Notes under the pieces: model-generated
Database searches by the model: none
The model's input: the letters and a program-made list of their open reading frames with translations, nothing else
Told to the model about the DNA's origin: nothing
Shown here: piece by piece, positions 9,498 to 17,901 of the stretch
Position numbering within the stretch: position 1 is the first letter of the stretch
Layout: every line of letters begins with the position of its first letter
Assembly (NCBI RefSeq): GCF_023277925.1
Contig: NZ_CP063832.1
Span: forward strand, 2,992,001-3,056,000
Direction of reading: 5' to 3'
Source of the DNA: Pseudomonas entomophila
Lineage (GTDB): Bacteria > Pseudomonadota > Gammaproteobacteria > Pseudomonadales > Pseudomonadaceae
DNA length: 64,000 bases
Program-made: the position numbers and the translations under genes

Positions 9498-10703
9498 ATG
9501 TTCCAGCCCTCCCCCTGGCGTGCCGACTTCCCCGCCATCGCCGCCCTGCAACGGCAGCACCAGACCTACCTGGACAGTGCCGCCACCACGCAGAAGCCCC
9601 AGGCCCTGCTCGATGCACTGAACCATTACTACGGTCATGGCGCTGCCAACGTGCATCGCGCGCAGCACTTGCCGGGTGCCCTGGCCACCCAGGCGTTCGA
9701 AGGCACTCGCGAGAAGGTTGCCGCCTGGCTCAATGTAGCGGACACGCGGCAGATCATCTTCACCCACGGCGCCACCTCGGCCTTGAACCTGCTGGCTTAT
9801 GGCCTGGAGCATCGCTTCGAGGCGGGTGACGAGATTGCCGTCAGTGCGCTGGAACACCACGCCAACCTGCTGCCCTGGCAACAACTGGCGCATCGGCGCA
9901 ACCTGCGCCTGGTTGTTCTGCCGGTGACCGACCAAGGATACGTCGACCTGGAGCAAGCCCTGCAACTGATCGGTCCCCGTACCCGACTGCTTGCGATCAG
10001 CCAGCTGTCCAACGTACTGGGCACCTGGCAACCACTGGCACCGCTTCTGGCACATGCCCGCGCCCAGGGCGCATTGAGCGTCGTCGATGGCGCCCAGGGT
10101 GTGGTCCATGGTCGCCATGATATGCAGCAGCTGGATTGCGATTTCTACGTATTCTCCAGCCACAAGCTCTATGGCCCGGACGGTGTCGGCGTGCTGTACG
10201 GCCGCCAACAGGCGCTGGAGCTGCTACGCCATTGGCAGTTCGGCGGGGAAATGGTCCAGTTGGCAGACTACCAGGGCGCCAGCTTCCGCCCGGCGCCGTT
10301 GGGCTTCGAGGCAGGTACACCGCCTATCGCCGGCGTCATCGGCCTGGGCGCCACCTTGGATTACCTGGCCAGTCTCGACGCCAATGCGGTTGCCGCCCAT
10401 GAAGCCAGCCTGCATCAACATCTGTTGCGAGGGTTGGCCGACCGTGACGGTATTCAGGTACTTGGCTCCCCCCAGGCAGCTCTGGCCAGCTTTGTCGTCG
10501 AGGGCGTGCACAATGCCGACATCGCCCACTTGCTGACCGAACAAGGGATCGCCGTGCGCGCCGGGCATCACTGCGCCATGCCATTGCTCAGAAGCCTGGG
10601 GCTGGACGGGGCCATTCGTGTGTCGCTCGGGCTGTACAGCGACAGCGACGATCTGCAGCGTTTCTTCGAGGCGCTCGACCAGGGCCTGGAGCTGCTGCGA
10701 TGA
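9498..10703 (+). CDS. csdA: Cysteine desulfurase (CsdA/SufS group)
   Basis: A 401-aa PLP enzyme that takes sulfur from cysteine as an enzyme-bound persulfide and hands it to the partner CsdE. The PLP lysine lies in SSHKLYGPDGVGVLYG near residue 225 and the active-site cysteine in VRAGHHCAMPLLRSLG near residue 360, the group II (SufS/CsdA) arrangement. Its stop overlaps the csdE start by 4 bp, and tcdA lies nearby on the opposite strand. That context matches the CSD system and favours csdA over sufS; no sufBCD genes are present. Confidence 0.92.
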   Translation: MFQPSPWRADFPAIAALQRQHQTYLDSAATTQKPQALLDALNHYYGHGAANVHRAQHLPGALATQAFEGTREKVAAWLNVADTRQIIFTHGATSALNLLAYGLEHRFEAGDEIAVSALEHHANLLPWQQLAHRRNLRLVVLPVTDQGYVDLEQALQLIGPRTRLLAISQLSNVLGTWQPLAPLLAHARAQGALSVVDGAQGVVHGRHDMQQLDCDFYVFSSHKLYGPDGVGVLYGRQQALELLRHWQFGGEMVQLADYQGASFRPAPLGFEAGTPPIAGVIGLGATLDYLASLDANAVAAHEASLHQHLLRGLADRDGIQVLGSPQAALASFVVEGVHNADIAHLLTEQGIAVRAGHHCAMPLLRSLGLDGAIRVSLGLYSDSDDLQRFFEALDQGLELLR

Positions 10704-11119
10704 GTCTTTCGGTCGAGGCCGGCCAGGCGCTGGAAAGCTTCGAGCAGGCGCGGGGCTGGGAGCAGCGGGCACGGCTGCTGATGCAGTGGGGGGATCGGCT
10801 GGAGCCGCTGGACGACAGCGAAAAGGTCGATGCCAACCGAGTACATGGCTGCGAAAGCCTGGTTTGGCTTGTGGCAATGCACGAAAACGGCCAGTGGCGG
10901 TTCAAGGCCGGCAGTGACGCACGACTGCTGCGAGGGTTGCTGGCGTTGTTGCTGTCACGGGTTCAAGGAATGGACAGCGCACAGCTGACGGAGCTGGATA
11001 TTGCTGGCTGGTTTGCCCAATTGGGGCTGGAGCGGCAACTTTCACCGTCGCGCAGCAATGGGCTGCATGCCGTATTGCAGCGCATGGCCGACCTGGCGAC
11101 ACGCAGCCCGACCCCATGA
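10700..11119 (+). CDS. csdE: SufE-family sulfur acceptor
   Basis: A 139-aa SufE-fold protein that accepts persulfide sulfur from CsdA. The acceptor cysteine is Cys51 in RVHGCESLVWL, matching the family GC[QE]S motif. Overlap with csdA by 4 bp (ATGA) implies coupled translation. The downstream partner of the CSD system is TcdA (CsdL), encoded convergently nearby. A REP pair lies between the two convergent genes. The protein is of normal length and shows no defect. Confidence 0.93.
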   Translation: MSLSVEAGQALESFEQARGWEQRARLLMQWGDRLEPLDDSEKVDANRVHGCESLVWLVAMHENGQWRFKAGSDARLLRGLLALLLSRVQGMDSAQLTELDIAGWFAQLGLERQLSPSRSNGLHAVLQRMADLATRSPTP

Positions 11120-11150
11120 AAAACACATGCCCCATTGATTTGTCACGAAT

Positions 11151-11239
11151 CCGGTAGGAGCGGCTTCAGCCGCGATGCAGGCATCGCGGTGCATGGCACC
11201 CGCTTCGCGGGTGATCGCGGCGGAAGCCGCTCCAACCGG
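11151..11239. repeat. REP pair (BIME) between csdE and tcdA
   Basis: A nearly perfect inverted repeat (arms 11151-11176 and 11214-11239, core GGAGCGGCTTCAGCCGCGAT) encloses a smaller GCACCCGCTTCGCGGGTG-type hairpin. It lies between convergent genes and can act as a transcription stop or mRNA stabiliser for both. A nearly identical unit is at 40052-40136. Confidence 0.85.
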
Positions 11240-11274
11240 CCTCGTAAACCGGCACGGCATAGTCCCGCAATGAC

Positions 11275-12084
11275 TCAATCAGCCTTGGCCCGCTCCGACG
11301 GCCGCCGTGCGCCCGCCACAAGCTTCTCCACTGCCTTGCTCGCGGCCACCATGCCGAAGGTCGCCGTCACCATCATCACCGCACCAAACCCGCCCGCGCA
11401 GTCCAACCGCACGCCCTCGCCCACGAAACTCTTCTGCAGGCAGACACTGCCATCCCCCTTGGGATAACGCAGCTGCTCGCTGGAGAACACGCACGGCACG
11501 CCATAGTTACGGCTGGTATTGCGCGAGAAGTTGTAGTCGCGGCGCAGGGTCGAGCGCACCCGCGAGGCCAGCGGGTCGTTGAAGGTCTTGTTGAGATCGC
11601 CGATCTGGATCTGGGTCGGGTCGATCTGCCCACCCGCACCTCCGGTGGTGACAATGGCGATCTTGCGTCGGCGGCACCAGGCGATCAGCGCGGCCTTGGC
11701 CATCACGCTGTCGATGCAGTCGATCACACAGTCAAGGTTTTCGGTGATGTACTCGACCATGGTGTCGCGGGTGACGAAATCGGCCACCGCATGCACCGTG
11801 CACGCGGGGTTGATCGCCCTCAGCCGCTCGGCCATGGCTTCGACCTTGGGCCGCCCGACCTGCCCTTCCAGGGCATGGGCCTGGCGGTTGGTGTTGCTGA
11901 CGCACACATCATCGAGGTCGAACAGGGTGATTTCGCCCACGCCACTGCGGGCCATGGCTTCCGCCGCCCACGAGCCAACCCCGCCGATACCGACGATGGC
12001 CACATGGGCCTGGCGCAGGCGTTGCAGGCCCTCGTCACCGTACAGCCGGGCAACGCCGGCGAAGCGTGGATCTTCAGTACTCAT
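11275..12084 (-). CDS. tcdA: tRNA threonylcarbamoyladenosine dehydratase
   Basis: A 269-aa E1/ThiF-like enzyme that uses ATP to cyclise t6A to ct6A at position 37 of ANN-decoding tRNAs. The Rossmann/ATP site GIGGVGSWAAEAMARSG (near residue 33), the NRQ motif (NTNRQAHA) and the IDCIDSVMAKAALI segment are intact. The enzyme is also called CsdL and works with CsdA/CsdE, whose genes are convergent with it here. The start ATG at 12082-12084 begins MSTEDPRFAGVARLYG, as in the family. Confidence 0.94.
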   Translation of the reverse strand: MSTEDPRFAGVARLYGDEGLQRLRQAHVAIVGIGGVGSWAAEAMARSGVGEITLFDLDDVCVSNTNRQAHALEGQVGRPKVEAMAERLRAINPACTVHAVADFVTRDTMVEYITENLDCVIDCIDSVMAKAALIAWCRRRKIAIVTTGGAGGQIDPTQIQIGDLNKTFNDPLASRVRSTLRRDYNFSRNTSRNYGVPCVFSSEQLRYPKGDGSVCLQKSFVGEGVRLDCAGGFGAVMMVTATFGMVAASKAVEKLVAGARRPSERAKAD

Positions 12085-12325
12085 GGTTCAACCTCGAAAA
12101 ATGCGGCGCGCATTATAGGCCAAGCCGCCTGATCAGGGGATGCCGTTGGCAAGAGTCCTGCCAAGCCTGCTTTAATGTCTCATCAAGTAAAACGATAGGG
12201 ACGACAACCGGCGGGCTCAGAACTTCATCCTCTTTGGAAAATCCAACGCATTGCCCGCTTCGGCAGTGCAGGACTTGCGCCCTCACGGCCCCGCCCCGCT
12301 CCACTCTTCGGAACCTCCAACACCT

Positions 12326-14917
12326 ATGTCATCACGTAAATTCGGTCTCAACCTGGTGGTGGTCCTGGCCATCGCCGCGCTGTTCACCGGGTTCTGGGCA
12401 CTCATCAACCGCCCGGTGTCCGCCCCTGCCTGGCCGGAGCAGATCTCCGGTTTCTCCTACTCGCCGTTCCGCCTGGGCCAGAGCCCGCAAAAAGGCCAGT
12501 ACCCCAGCGAGGATGAGATACGTCAGGACCTCGAGCAACTGAACAAGCTGACCGACAACATCCGCATCTACACCGTCGAAGGTACCCAGGCCGAGGTGCC
12601 ACGCCTGGCCGAAGAGCTTGGCCTGCGCGTCACCCTGGGGATTTGGATCAGCAACGACCTGGAACGCAACGAACGCGAGATCGAAAAAGCCATCGGCCTG
12701 GCCAATACCTCCCGCAGCGTCGTGCGGGTAGTGGTGGGTAACGAGGCGTTGTTCCGTGAGGAGGTCACCGCCGAACAGCTTATCGGCTACCTGGACCGCG
12801 TCCGCGCGGCAGTCAAGGTGCCAGTGACCACCAGCGAACAGTGGCACATCTGGAAGGAACACCCGGAACTGGCCAAGCACGTCGACCTGGTCGCCGCGCA
12901 CATCCTGCCGTACTGGGAGTTCGTGCCGATGAAGGATTCGGTGCAGTTCGTCCTCGACCGCGCCCGCGAGCTGCGCAAGCAGTTCCCACGCAAGCCGCTG
13001 CTGCTGTCCGAAGTCGGCTGGCCCAGCAACGGCCGCATGCGCGGTGGCGCCGACGCTACCCAGGCCGACCAGGCCATCTACCTGCGCACCCTGGTCAACA
13101 CGTTGAACCGCCGGGGTTACAACTACTTCGTCATCGAAGCCTACGACCAGCCCTGGAAAGCCAGCGACGAAGGCTCGGTGGGCGCCTATTGGGGCGTTTT
13201 CAACGCCGCGCGCCAACAGAAGTTCAACTTCGAAGGCCCGATCGTGGCGATCCCGCAGTGGCGGGCCCTGGCGGTGGCCTCAGTGGTGCTGGCGATGATC
13301 GCCCTGACCGTGCTGCTGATCGATGGCTCGGCCCTGCGCCAGCGCGGTCGCACGTTCCTGACCTTCATCACCTTCCTGTGTGGTTCGGTGCTGGTATGGA
13401 TCGCCTACGACTACAGCCAGCAGTACAGCACCTGGTTCAGCCTGACGGTCGGGGTGTTGCTGGCGCTGGGCGCCCTCGGGGTGTTCATCGTGCTCCTGAC
13501 CGAAGCCCATGAGCTGGCCGAAGCGGTGTGGACACACAAGCGACGAAGGGAATTCCTGCCGGTGCAGGGCGACAGTGCCTATCGCCCCAAAGTCTCGGTG
13601 CATGTGCCGTGCTACAACGAACCACCGGAGATGGTGAAACAGACCCTGGACGCACTTGCCGCGCTTGACTACCCGGACTACGAAGTACTGGTGATCGACA
13701 ACAACACCAAGGACCCGGCCGTGTGGGAGCCGCTCAAGGCCCACTGCGAGAAACTCGGCGAGCGCTTCAAGTTCTTCCATGTCGCGCCCCTGGCCGGTTT
13801 CAAGGGCGGCGCGCTGAACTACCTGATCCCGCACACCGCGAAAGATGCCGAAGTGATCGCGGTGATCGACTCGGACTACTGCGTCGACCGCAACTGGCTC
13901 AAGCACATGGTGCCGCACTTCGCCGACCCGAAGATCGCCGTGGTGCAGTCACCGCAGGATTACCGCGACCAGCACGAAAGCGCTTTCAAGAAGCTGTGCT
14001 ACAGCGAGTACAAAGGCTTCTTCCATATCGGCATGGTCACCCGCAACGACCGTGACGCGATCATCCAGCACGGCACCATGACCATGACCCGGCGTACCGT
14101 GCTCGAAGAGCTGGGCTGGGCCGAGTGGTGCATCTGCGAGGACGCCGAGCTGGGCTTGCGGGTATTCGAGAAGGGCCTCTCGGCCGCCTATGCCCACAAC
14201 AGCTACGGCAAGGGCCTGATGCCCGACACCTTCATCGACTTCAAGAAGCAGCGCTTCCGCTGGGCCTATGGCGCCATCCAGATTATCAAGCACCATGCCG
14301 GCGCCCTGCTGCGCGGCAAGGGCAGCGAACTGACCCGCGGCCAGCGCTACCACTTCCTGGCGGGCTGGCTGCCGTGGATCGCCGACGGCATGAACATCTT
14401 CTTCACCGTGGGGGCGCTGCTGTGGTCGGCGGCGATGATCATCGTGCCGCACCGGGTCGACCCACCGCTGATGATGTTCGCCATCCCACCCCTGGCGCTG
14501 TTCTTCTTCAAGGTGGGCAAGATCCTGTTCCTCTACCGCCGCGCGGTGGGGGTGGACCTGAAGGATGCCTTCGCCGCGGCGCTGGCGGGGCTGGCGCTGT
14601 CGCACACCATCGCCAAGGCGGTGTTGTATGGGTTCTTCACCAGCAGCATGCCGTTCTTCCGCACCCCGAAGAATGCCGACAGCCATGGTGTGCTGGTGGC
14701 GATCTCCGAGGCCCGCGAAGAGCTGTTCATCATGTTGATGCTGTGGGGCGCGGCGCTGGGGATCTACCTGGTGCAGGGGCTGCCGAGCGCGGACATGCGC
14801 TTCTGGGTGGCGATGCTGCTGGTGCAGTCGTTGCCGTACCTGGCAGCGTTGGTGATGGCATTGCTGTCGTCGTTGCCCAAGCCCGCCGAGAAGGCCGCCG
14901 AAACGCAACAGGCTTGA
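12326..14917 (+). CDS. ndvB: NdvB-type beta-(1,3)-glucan glucosyltransferase
   Basis: An 863-aa inner-membrane glycan synthase. Residues 1-25 form an N-terminal membrane anchor, and residues about 35-310 a GH17-like domain (beta-1,3-glucanase fold, with LLLSEVGWPSNG). Two or three membrane helices follow (about 315-410), then a GT2 domain with DSDYC, EDAELGLR and the QRFRW motif (about 430-680), and further helices to the C-terminus. In P. aeruginosa, NdvB makes cyclic glucans linked to biofilm antibiotic tolerance. The ndvB-dapE-rlmA order matches that species as I recall it. The open frame extends upstream to 12251; ATG 12326 gives the anchor start. Confidence 0.88.
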   Translation: MSSRKFGLNLVVVLAIAALFTGFWALINRPVSAPAWPEQISGFSYSPFRLGQSPQKGQYPSEDEIRQDLEQLNKLTDNIRIYTVEGTQAEVPRLAEELGLRVTLGIWISNDLERNEREIEKAIGLANTSRSVVRVVVGNEALFREEVTAEQLIGYLDRVRAAVKVPVTTSEQWHIWKEHPELAKHVDLVAAHILPYWEFVPMKDSVQFVLDRARELRKQFPRKPLLLSEVGWPSNGRMRGGADATQADQAIYLRTLVNTLNRRGYNYFVIEAYDQPWKASDEGSVGAYWGVFNAARQQKFNFEGPIVAIPQWRALAVASVVLAMIALTVLLIDGSALRQRGRTFLTFITFLCGSVLVWIAYDYSQQYSTWFSLTVGVLLALGALGVFIVLLTEAHELAEAVWTHKRRREFLPVQGDSAYRPKVSVHVPCYNEPPEMVKQTLDALAALDYPDYEVLVIDNNTKDPAVWEPLKAHCEKLGERFKFFHVAPLAGFKGGALNYLIPHTAKDAEVIAVIDSDYCVDRNWLKHMVPHFADPKIAVVQSPQDYRDQHESAFKKLCYSEYKGFFHIGMVTRNDRDAIIQHGTMTMTRRTVLEELGWAEWCICEDAELGLRVFEKGLSAAYAHNSYGKGLMPDTFIDFKKQRFRWAYGAIQIIKHHAGALLRGKGSELTRGQRYHFLAGWLPWIADGMNIFFTVGALLWSAAMIIVPHRVDPPLMMFAIPPLALFFFKVGKILFLYRRAVGVDLKDAFAAALAGLALSHTIAKAVLYGFFTSSMPFFRTPKNADSHGVLVAISEAREELFIMLMLWGAALGIYLVQGLPSADMRFWVAMLLVQSLPYLAALVMALLSSLPKPAEKAAETQQA

Positions 14918-15040
14918 GAATGCCTGTGGAGGCGGCCTTGTGTCGCGAAAGGGCCGCACAGCGGCCCCATTGGCCTGTCAGTTTGATATAAGATAACGCC
15001 CCTTTGTTTTCCTCGCCTTGCCTTGCCCCGGAGTCCTGCA

Positions 15041-16192
15041 ATGACGGCCCCAGCCGAGCTCTCGCCTACCCTGCAACTGGCCTGCGACCTCATCCGTCGC
15101 CCCTCGGTCACCCCGGTCGACGCCGACTGCCAGACTCAAATGATGAACCGCCTGGGCGCCGTCGGCTTCCAGCTCGAACCCATGCGCTTCGAGGACGTCG
15201 ACAACTTCTGGGCCACCCATGGCACCCAGGATGGCCCGGTGCTGTGCTTCGCTGGCCACACCGACGTAGTACCGACCGGCCCGGTGCAGCAATGGCAGCA
15301 TGAGCCGTTCGAGGCGCTGATCGATAACGATGGCATGCTCTGCGGCCGTGGCGCCGCCGACATGAAGGGCAGCCTGGCCTCGATGGTGGTGGCCAGCGAG
15401 CGGTTCGTGCAGGACTACCCCAACCATCGCGGCAAGGTCGCCTTCCTCATCACCAGTGACGAGGAAGGCCCGGCCCACCATGGCACCAAAGCCGTGGTCG
15501 AGCTGCTCAAGGCGCGCAACGAGCGCCTTGACTGGTGCATCGTCGGTGAACCCTCCAGCACCACGCTGCTGGGCGACGTGGTCAAGAACGGCCGTCGCGG
15601 CTCACTCGGCGCCAAGCTGACCGTGCGCGGCAAGCAGGGCCACGTGGCCTACCCGCACCTGGCTCGCAACCCGATTCACCTGGCCGCCCCGGCCCTGGCC
15701 GAACTGGCTGCCGAGCACTGGGACGAAGGCAACGCATTCTTCCCACCGACCAGCTTCCAGATCTCCAATCTCAACTCCGGCACCGGCGCCACCAACGTGG
15801 TGCCGGGCGATCTGACGGCGCTGTTCAACTTCCGCTTCTCCACCGAGTCGACCGTCGAGGGCCTGCAGCAACGGGTCGCGGCGATCCTCGACAAGCACCA
15901 GCTGGAGTGGTCGATCGACTGGGCGCTGTCCGGCCTGCCGTTCCTCACCGAACCGGGCGAGCTGCTGGATGCAGTGTCGTCGAGCATCAAGGCGGTCACT
16001 GGCCGCGAGACCCAACCCTCGACCAGCGGTGGCACCTCCGATGGCCGCTTCATCGCCACCATGGGCACCCAGGTGGTCGAGCTCGGCCCGGTCAATGCCA
16101 CCATCCACCAGGTGGACGAACGCATCCTGGCCAGCGACCTCGACCTGCTGACCGAGATCTACTACCAGACCCTGGTGCGGTTGCTCGCCTGA
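15041..16192 (+). CDS. dapE: Succinyl-diaminopimelate desuccinylase
   Basis: A di-zinc M20-family amidase of 383 aa releasing succinate from N-succinyl-LL-diaminopimelate, the step after DapC. Metal and catalytic motifs [25 protein letters not shown] and SGGTSDGRF are present in order. The start is ATG 15041 ([13 protein letters not shown]) after a CGGAG SD; an upstream in-frame ATG at 15023 would add six residues without family support. The TGA overlaps the rlmA ATG (TGATG), so the two are translationally coupled. Confidence 0.95.
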   Translation: MTAPAELSPTLQLACDLIRRPSVTPVDADCQTQMMNRLGAVGFQLEPMRFEDVDNFWATHGTQDGPVLCFAGHTDVVPTGPVQQWQHEPFEALIDNDGMLCGRGAADMKGSLASMVVASERFVQDYPNHRGKVAFLITSDEEGPAHHGTKAVVELLKARNERLDWCIVGEPSSTTLLGDVVKNGRRGSLGAKLTVRGKQGHVAYPHLARNPIHLAAPALAELAAEHWDEGNAFFPPTSFQISNLNSGTGATNVVPGDLTALFNFRFSTESTVEGLQQRVAAILDKHQLEWSIDWALSGLPFLTEPGELLDAVSSSIKAVTGRETQPSTSGGTSDGRFIATMGTQVVELGPVNATIHQVDERILASDLDLLTEIYYQTLVRLLA

Positions 16193-17004
16193 TGCTCGCC
16201 TGCCCTCTCTGCCAGGCGCCCCTGGCGCGCCTCGACAACGGTGTGGCCTGCTCCGCCGGCCACCGCTTCGACCGCGCCCGCCAGGGCTACCTGAACCTGC
16301 TGCCCGTGCAGCACAAGAACAGCCGCGACCCGGGCGACAACCAAGCCATGGTCGAGGCTCGCCGTGACTTCCTCGACGCCGGCCATTACGCGCCCGTCGC
16401 CCGCCGCCTCGCCGAGCTGGCCGCCGAGCGCGCCCCGCGGGCCTGGCTGGACATCGGCTGCGGCGAAGGCTACTACACCGCGCAGATCGCCCAGGCGCTG
16501 CCCGCTGCCGACGGCTATGCCCTGGATATTTCCCGCGAGGCGGTCAAGCGTGCCTGCCGCCGCGCCCCGCAGGTGACCTGGATGGTGGCGAGCATGGCCC
16601 GCGTACCGATGAGCGACGCCAGCTGCGGCTTCATCGCCAGCGTGTTCAGCCCGCTCGACTGGCAGGAGGCCAAGCGTCTGCTCGCCCCCGGTGGCGGCCT
16701 GATGCGGGTCGGCCCGACCAGCGGCCACCTGATGGAGCTGCGCGAGGTACTCTACGATGAAGTACGCCCCTACACCGACGACAAGCACCTGGCCCTGATC
16801 CCCGACGGCATGGTCCACGCCCACAGCGAAACCCTCGAGTTCCGCCTGAGCCTGGCTGAAGCCCAGGCCCGTGCCGACCTGCTGGCCATGACCCCGCACG
16901 GCTGGCGCGCCAGCGCCGAGAAGCGTGCACGGGTGATCGATCAACCCGAGCCCTTCGAGGTCACCGTTTCCATGCGCTATGACTATTTCGTGCGCCAAGA
17001 CTGA
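16192..17004 (+). CDS. rlmA: 23S rRNA (guanine-N1)-methyltransferase, RlmA-type
   Basis: A 270-aa SAM-dependent methyltransferase predicted to methylate G745 (E. coli numbering) in 23S rRNA helix 35. The N-terminal zinc-binding module CPLCQAPL...CSAGH (residues 4-23), followed by FDRARQGYLNLL, is diagnostic. SAM motif I is DIGCGEGYYT near residue 87. The start overlaps the dapE stop by one base. Translational overlap with dapE is a conserved pseudomonad arrangement rather than a functional link. Confidence 0.92.
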   Translation: MLACPLCQAPLARLDNGVACSAGHRFDRARQGYLNLLPVQHKNSRDPGDNQAMVEARRDFLDAGHYAPVARRLAELAAERAPRAWLDIGCGEGYYTAQIAQALPAADGYALDISREAVKRACRRAPQVTWMVASMARVPMSDASCGFIASVFSPLDWQEAKRLLAPGGGLMRVGPTSGHLMELREVLYDEVRPYTDDKHLALIPDGMVHAHSETLEFRLSLAEAQARADLLAMTPHGWRASAEKRARVIDQPEPFEVTVSMRYDYFVRQD

Positions 17005-17021
17005 GCACACCGGAGCCCCTG

Positions 17022-17399
17022 ATGCGCCAACCCGATATCGAGATCTACCTCAAGGACGCCGACGTCGATCACAAGCAGATCGCCGACTGGCTGACCCAAG
17101 CCCTTGGCCCTTGCAGCGAATGGAAGCAGAAAGGCCAGACCTTCAAATGCACGGCCGGTAACATTCCGGTCACCTGGTTACCGAAAGCTGTGGGGAAATG
17201 GAACAGCCTGTACCTGGAAAGCGACCAGACCCCATGGGCCGATGACATCGCCTGCGCCCGCGCGGCCTATGCCGCACTGAACGTGGAAGTACGTTGCGCG
17301 CCTGGTAGCTGGGCAGAAGAAGATGGGGAAGAAGATGCCGATCGCTGGATCCGCATCAGCGCCGACGGTGAACAGGAAATCACCTGGCGCACGAACTGA
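17022..17399 (+). CDS. Conserved hypothetical protein
   Basis: A 125-aa soluble acidic protein beginning MRQPDIEIYLKDADVDHKQI. I do not recognise a named domain. It has no signal peptide or membrane segment. Three cysteines and several tryptophans are spread over two halves: a KCTAGNIPVTWLPKAVGKW segment near residue 45 and an acidic WAEEDGEEDAD stretch near residue 104. It lies 17 bp after rlmA and before the convergent cold-shock gene, the context I recall for an uncharacterised pseudomonad gene. Co-transcription with dapE-rlmA is likely. Function unknown. Confidence 0.75.
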   Translation: MRQPDIEIYLKDADVDHKQIADWLTQALGPCSEWKQKGQTFKCTAGNIPVTWLPKAVGKWNSLYLESDQTPWADDIACARAAYAALNVEVRCAPGSWAEEDGEEDADRWIRISADGEQEITWRTN

Positions 17400-17413
17400 T
17401 CGCTGATCGCATC

Positions 17414-17458
17414 AGGCTGCAAGTTCCACGGTCAACTTGCAGCTTGAGCGTGCAGCCT
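17414..17458. terminator. Stem-loop between convergent genes, with alternative pairing
   Basis: GCTGCAAGTT (17416-17425) pairs with AACTTGCAGC (17434-17443) over 10 bp, and the overlapping AGGCTGCA (17414-17421) can instead pair with TGCAGCCT (17451-17458). There is no T tract. It probably terminates or protects both convergent transcripts. Confidence 0.5.
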
Positions 17459-17463
17459 AAGGC

Positions 17464-17673
17464 TCAGAGCCCTACCACGTCCTCGGCCTGCAAGCCTTTC
17501 TGGCCTTGCACCAGGGCGTATTCAACCTGCTGTCCCTCGACCAGGGTGCGATGCCCCTCACCACGGATAGCCCGATAGTGGACGAACACATCCGCACCAC
17601 CTTCGCGCTGAATGAAGCCATAACCCTTGGCATCGTTGAACCACTTCACATTCCCAGTCTCACGAGACGACAT
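17464..17673 (-). CDS. Cold-shock domain protein (CspA family)
   Basis: A 69-aa single cold-shock domain with both RNA-binding motifs, KGYGFIQ (RNP1) and VFVHY (RNP2), after the usual [14 protein letters not shown] core. It probably binds single-stranded nucleic acid as an RNA chaperone or anti-terminator. An SD CGGAG stands 8 nt before the ATG. The long AT-rich stretch between this gene and plsB (17674-17901) is likely to hold its leader; I cannot assign a cold-inducible 5'UTR motif with certainty. Confidence 0.93.
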   Translation of the reverse strand: MSSRETGNVKWFNDAKGYGFIQREGGADVFVHYRAIRGEGHRTLVEGQQVEYALVQGQKGLQAEDVVGL

Positions 17674-17901
17674 CTGAACTACTCCGGTTTTTTATTTTGA
17701 AGATCGCCTTGCCGGCCAGGGGTCAGCACCCAGGGCCTTCGCAGCTTGCCCGAATATCCTGCAAGCGGCAGGCCGAGTATATGACACGAAACAAAAAAAA
17801 TTGATTACGGCACTGATTTTTGCCGATTTTTGCTGAACTTACGCAGATACGGCAGACTATCGGCCTGGAAAACACCGAAACTCTCACCCAGGGCCCACCC
17901 C

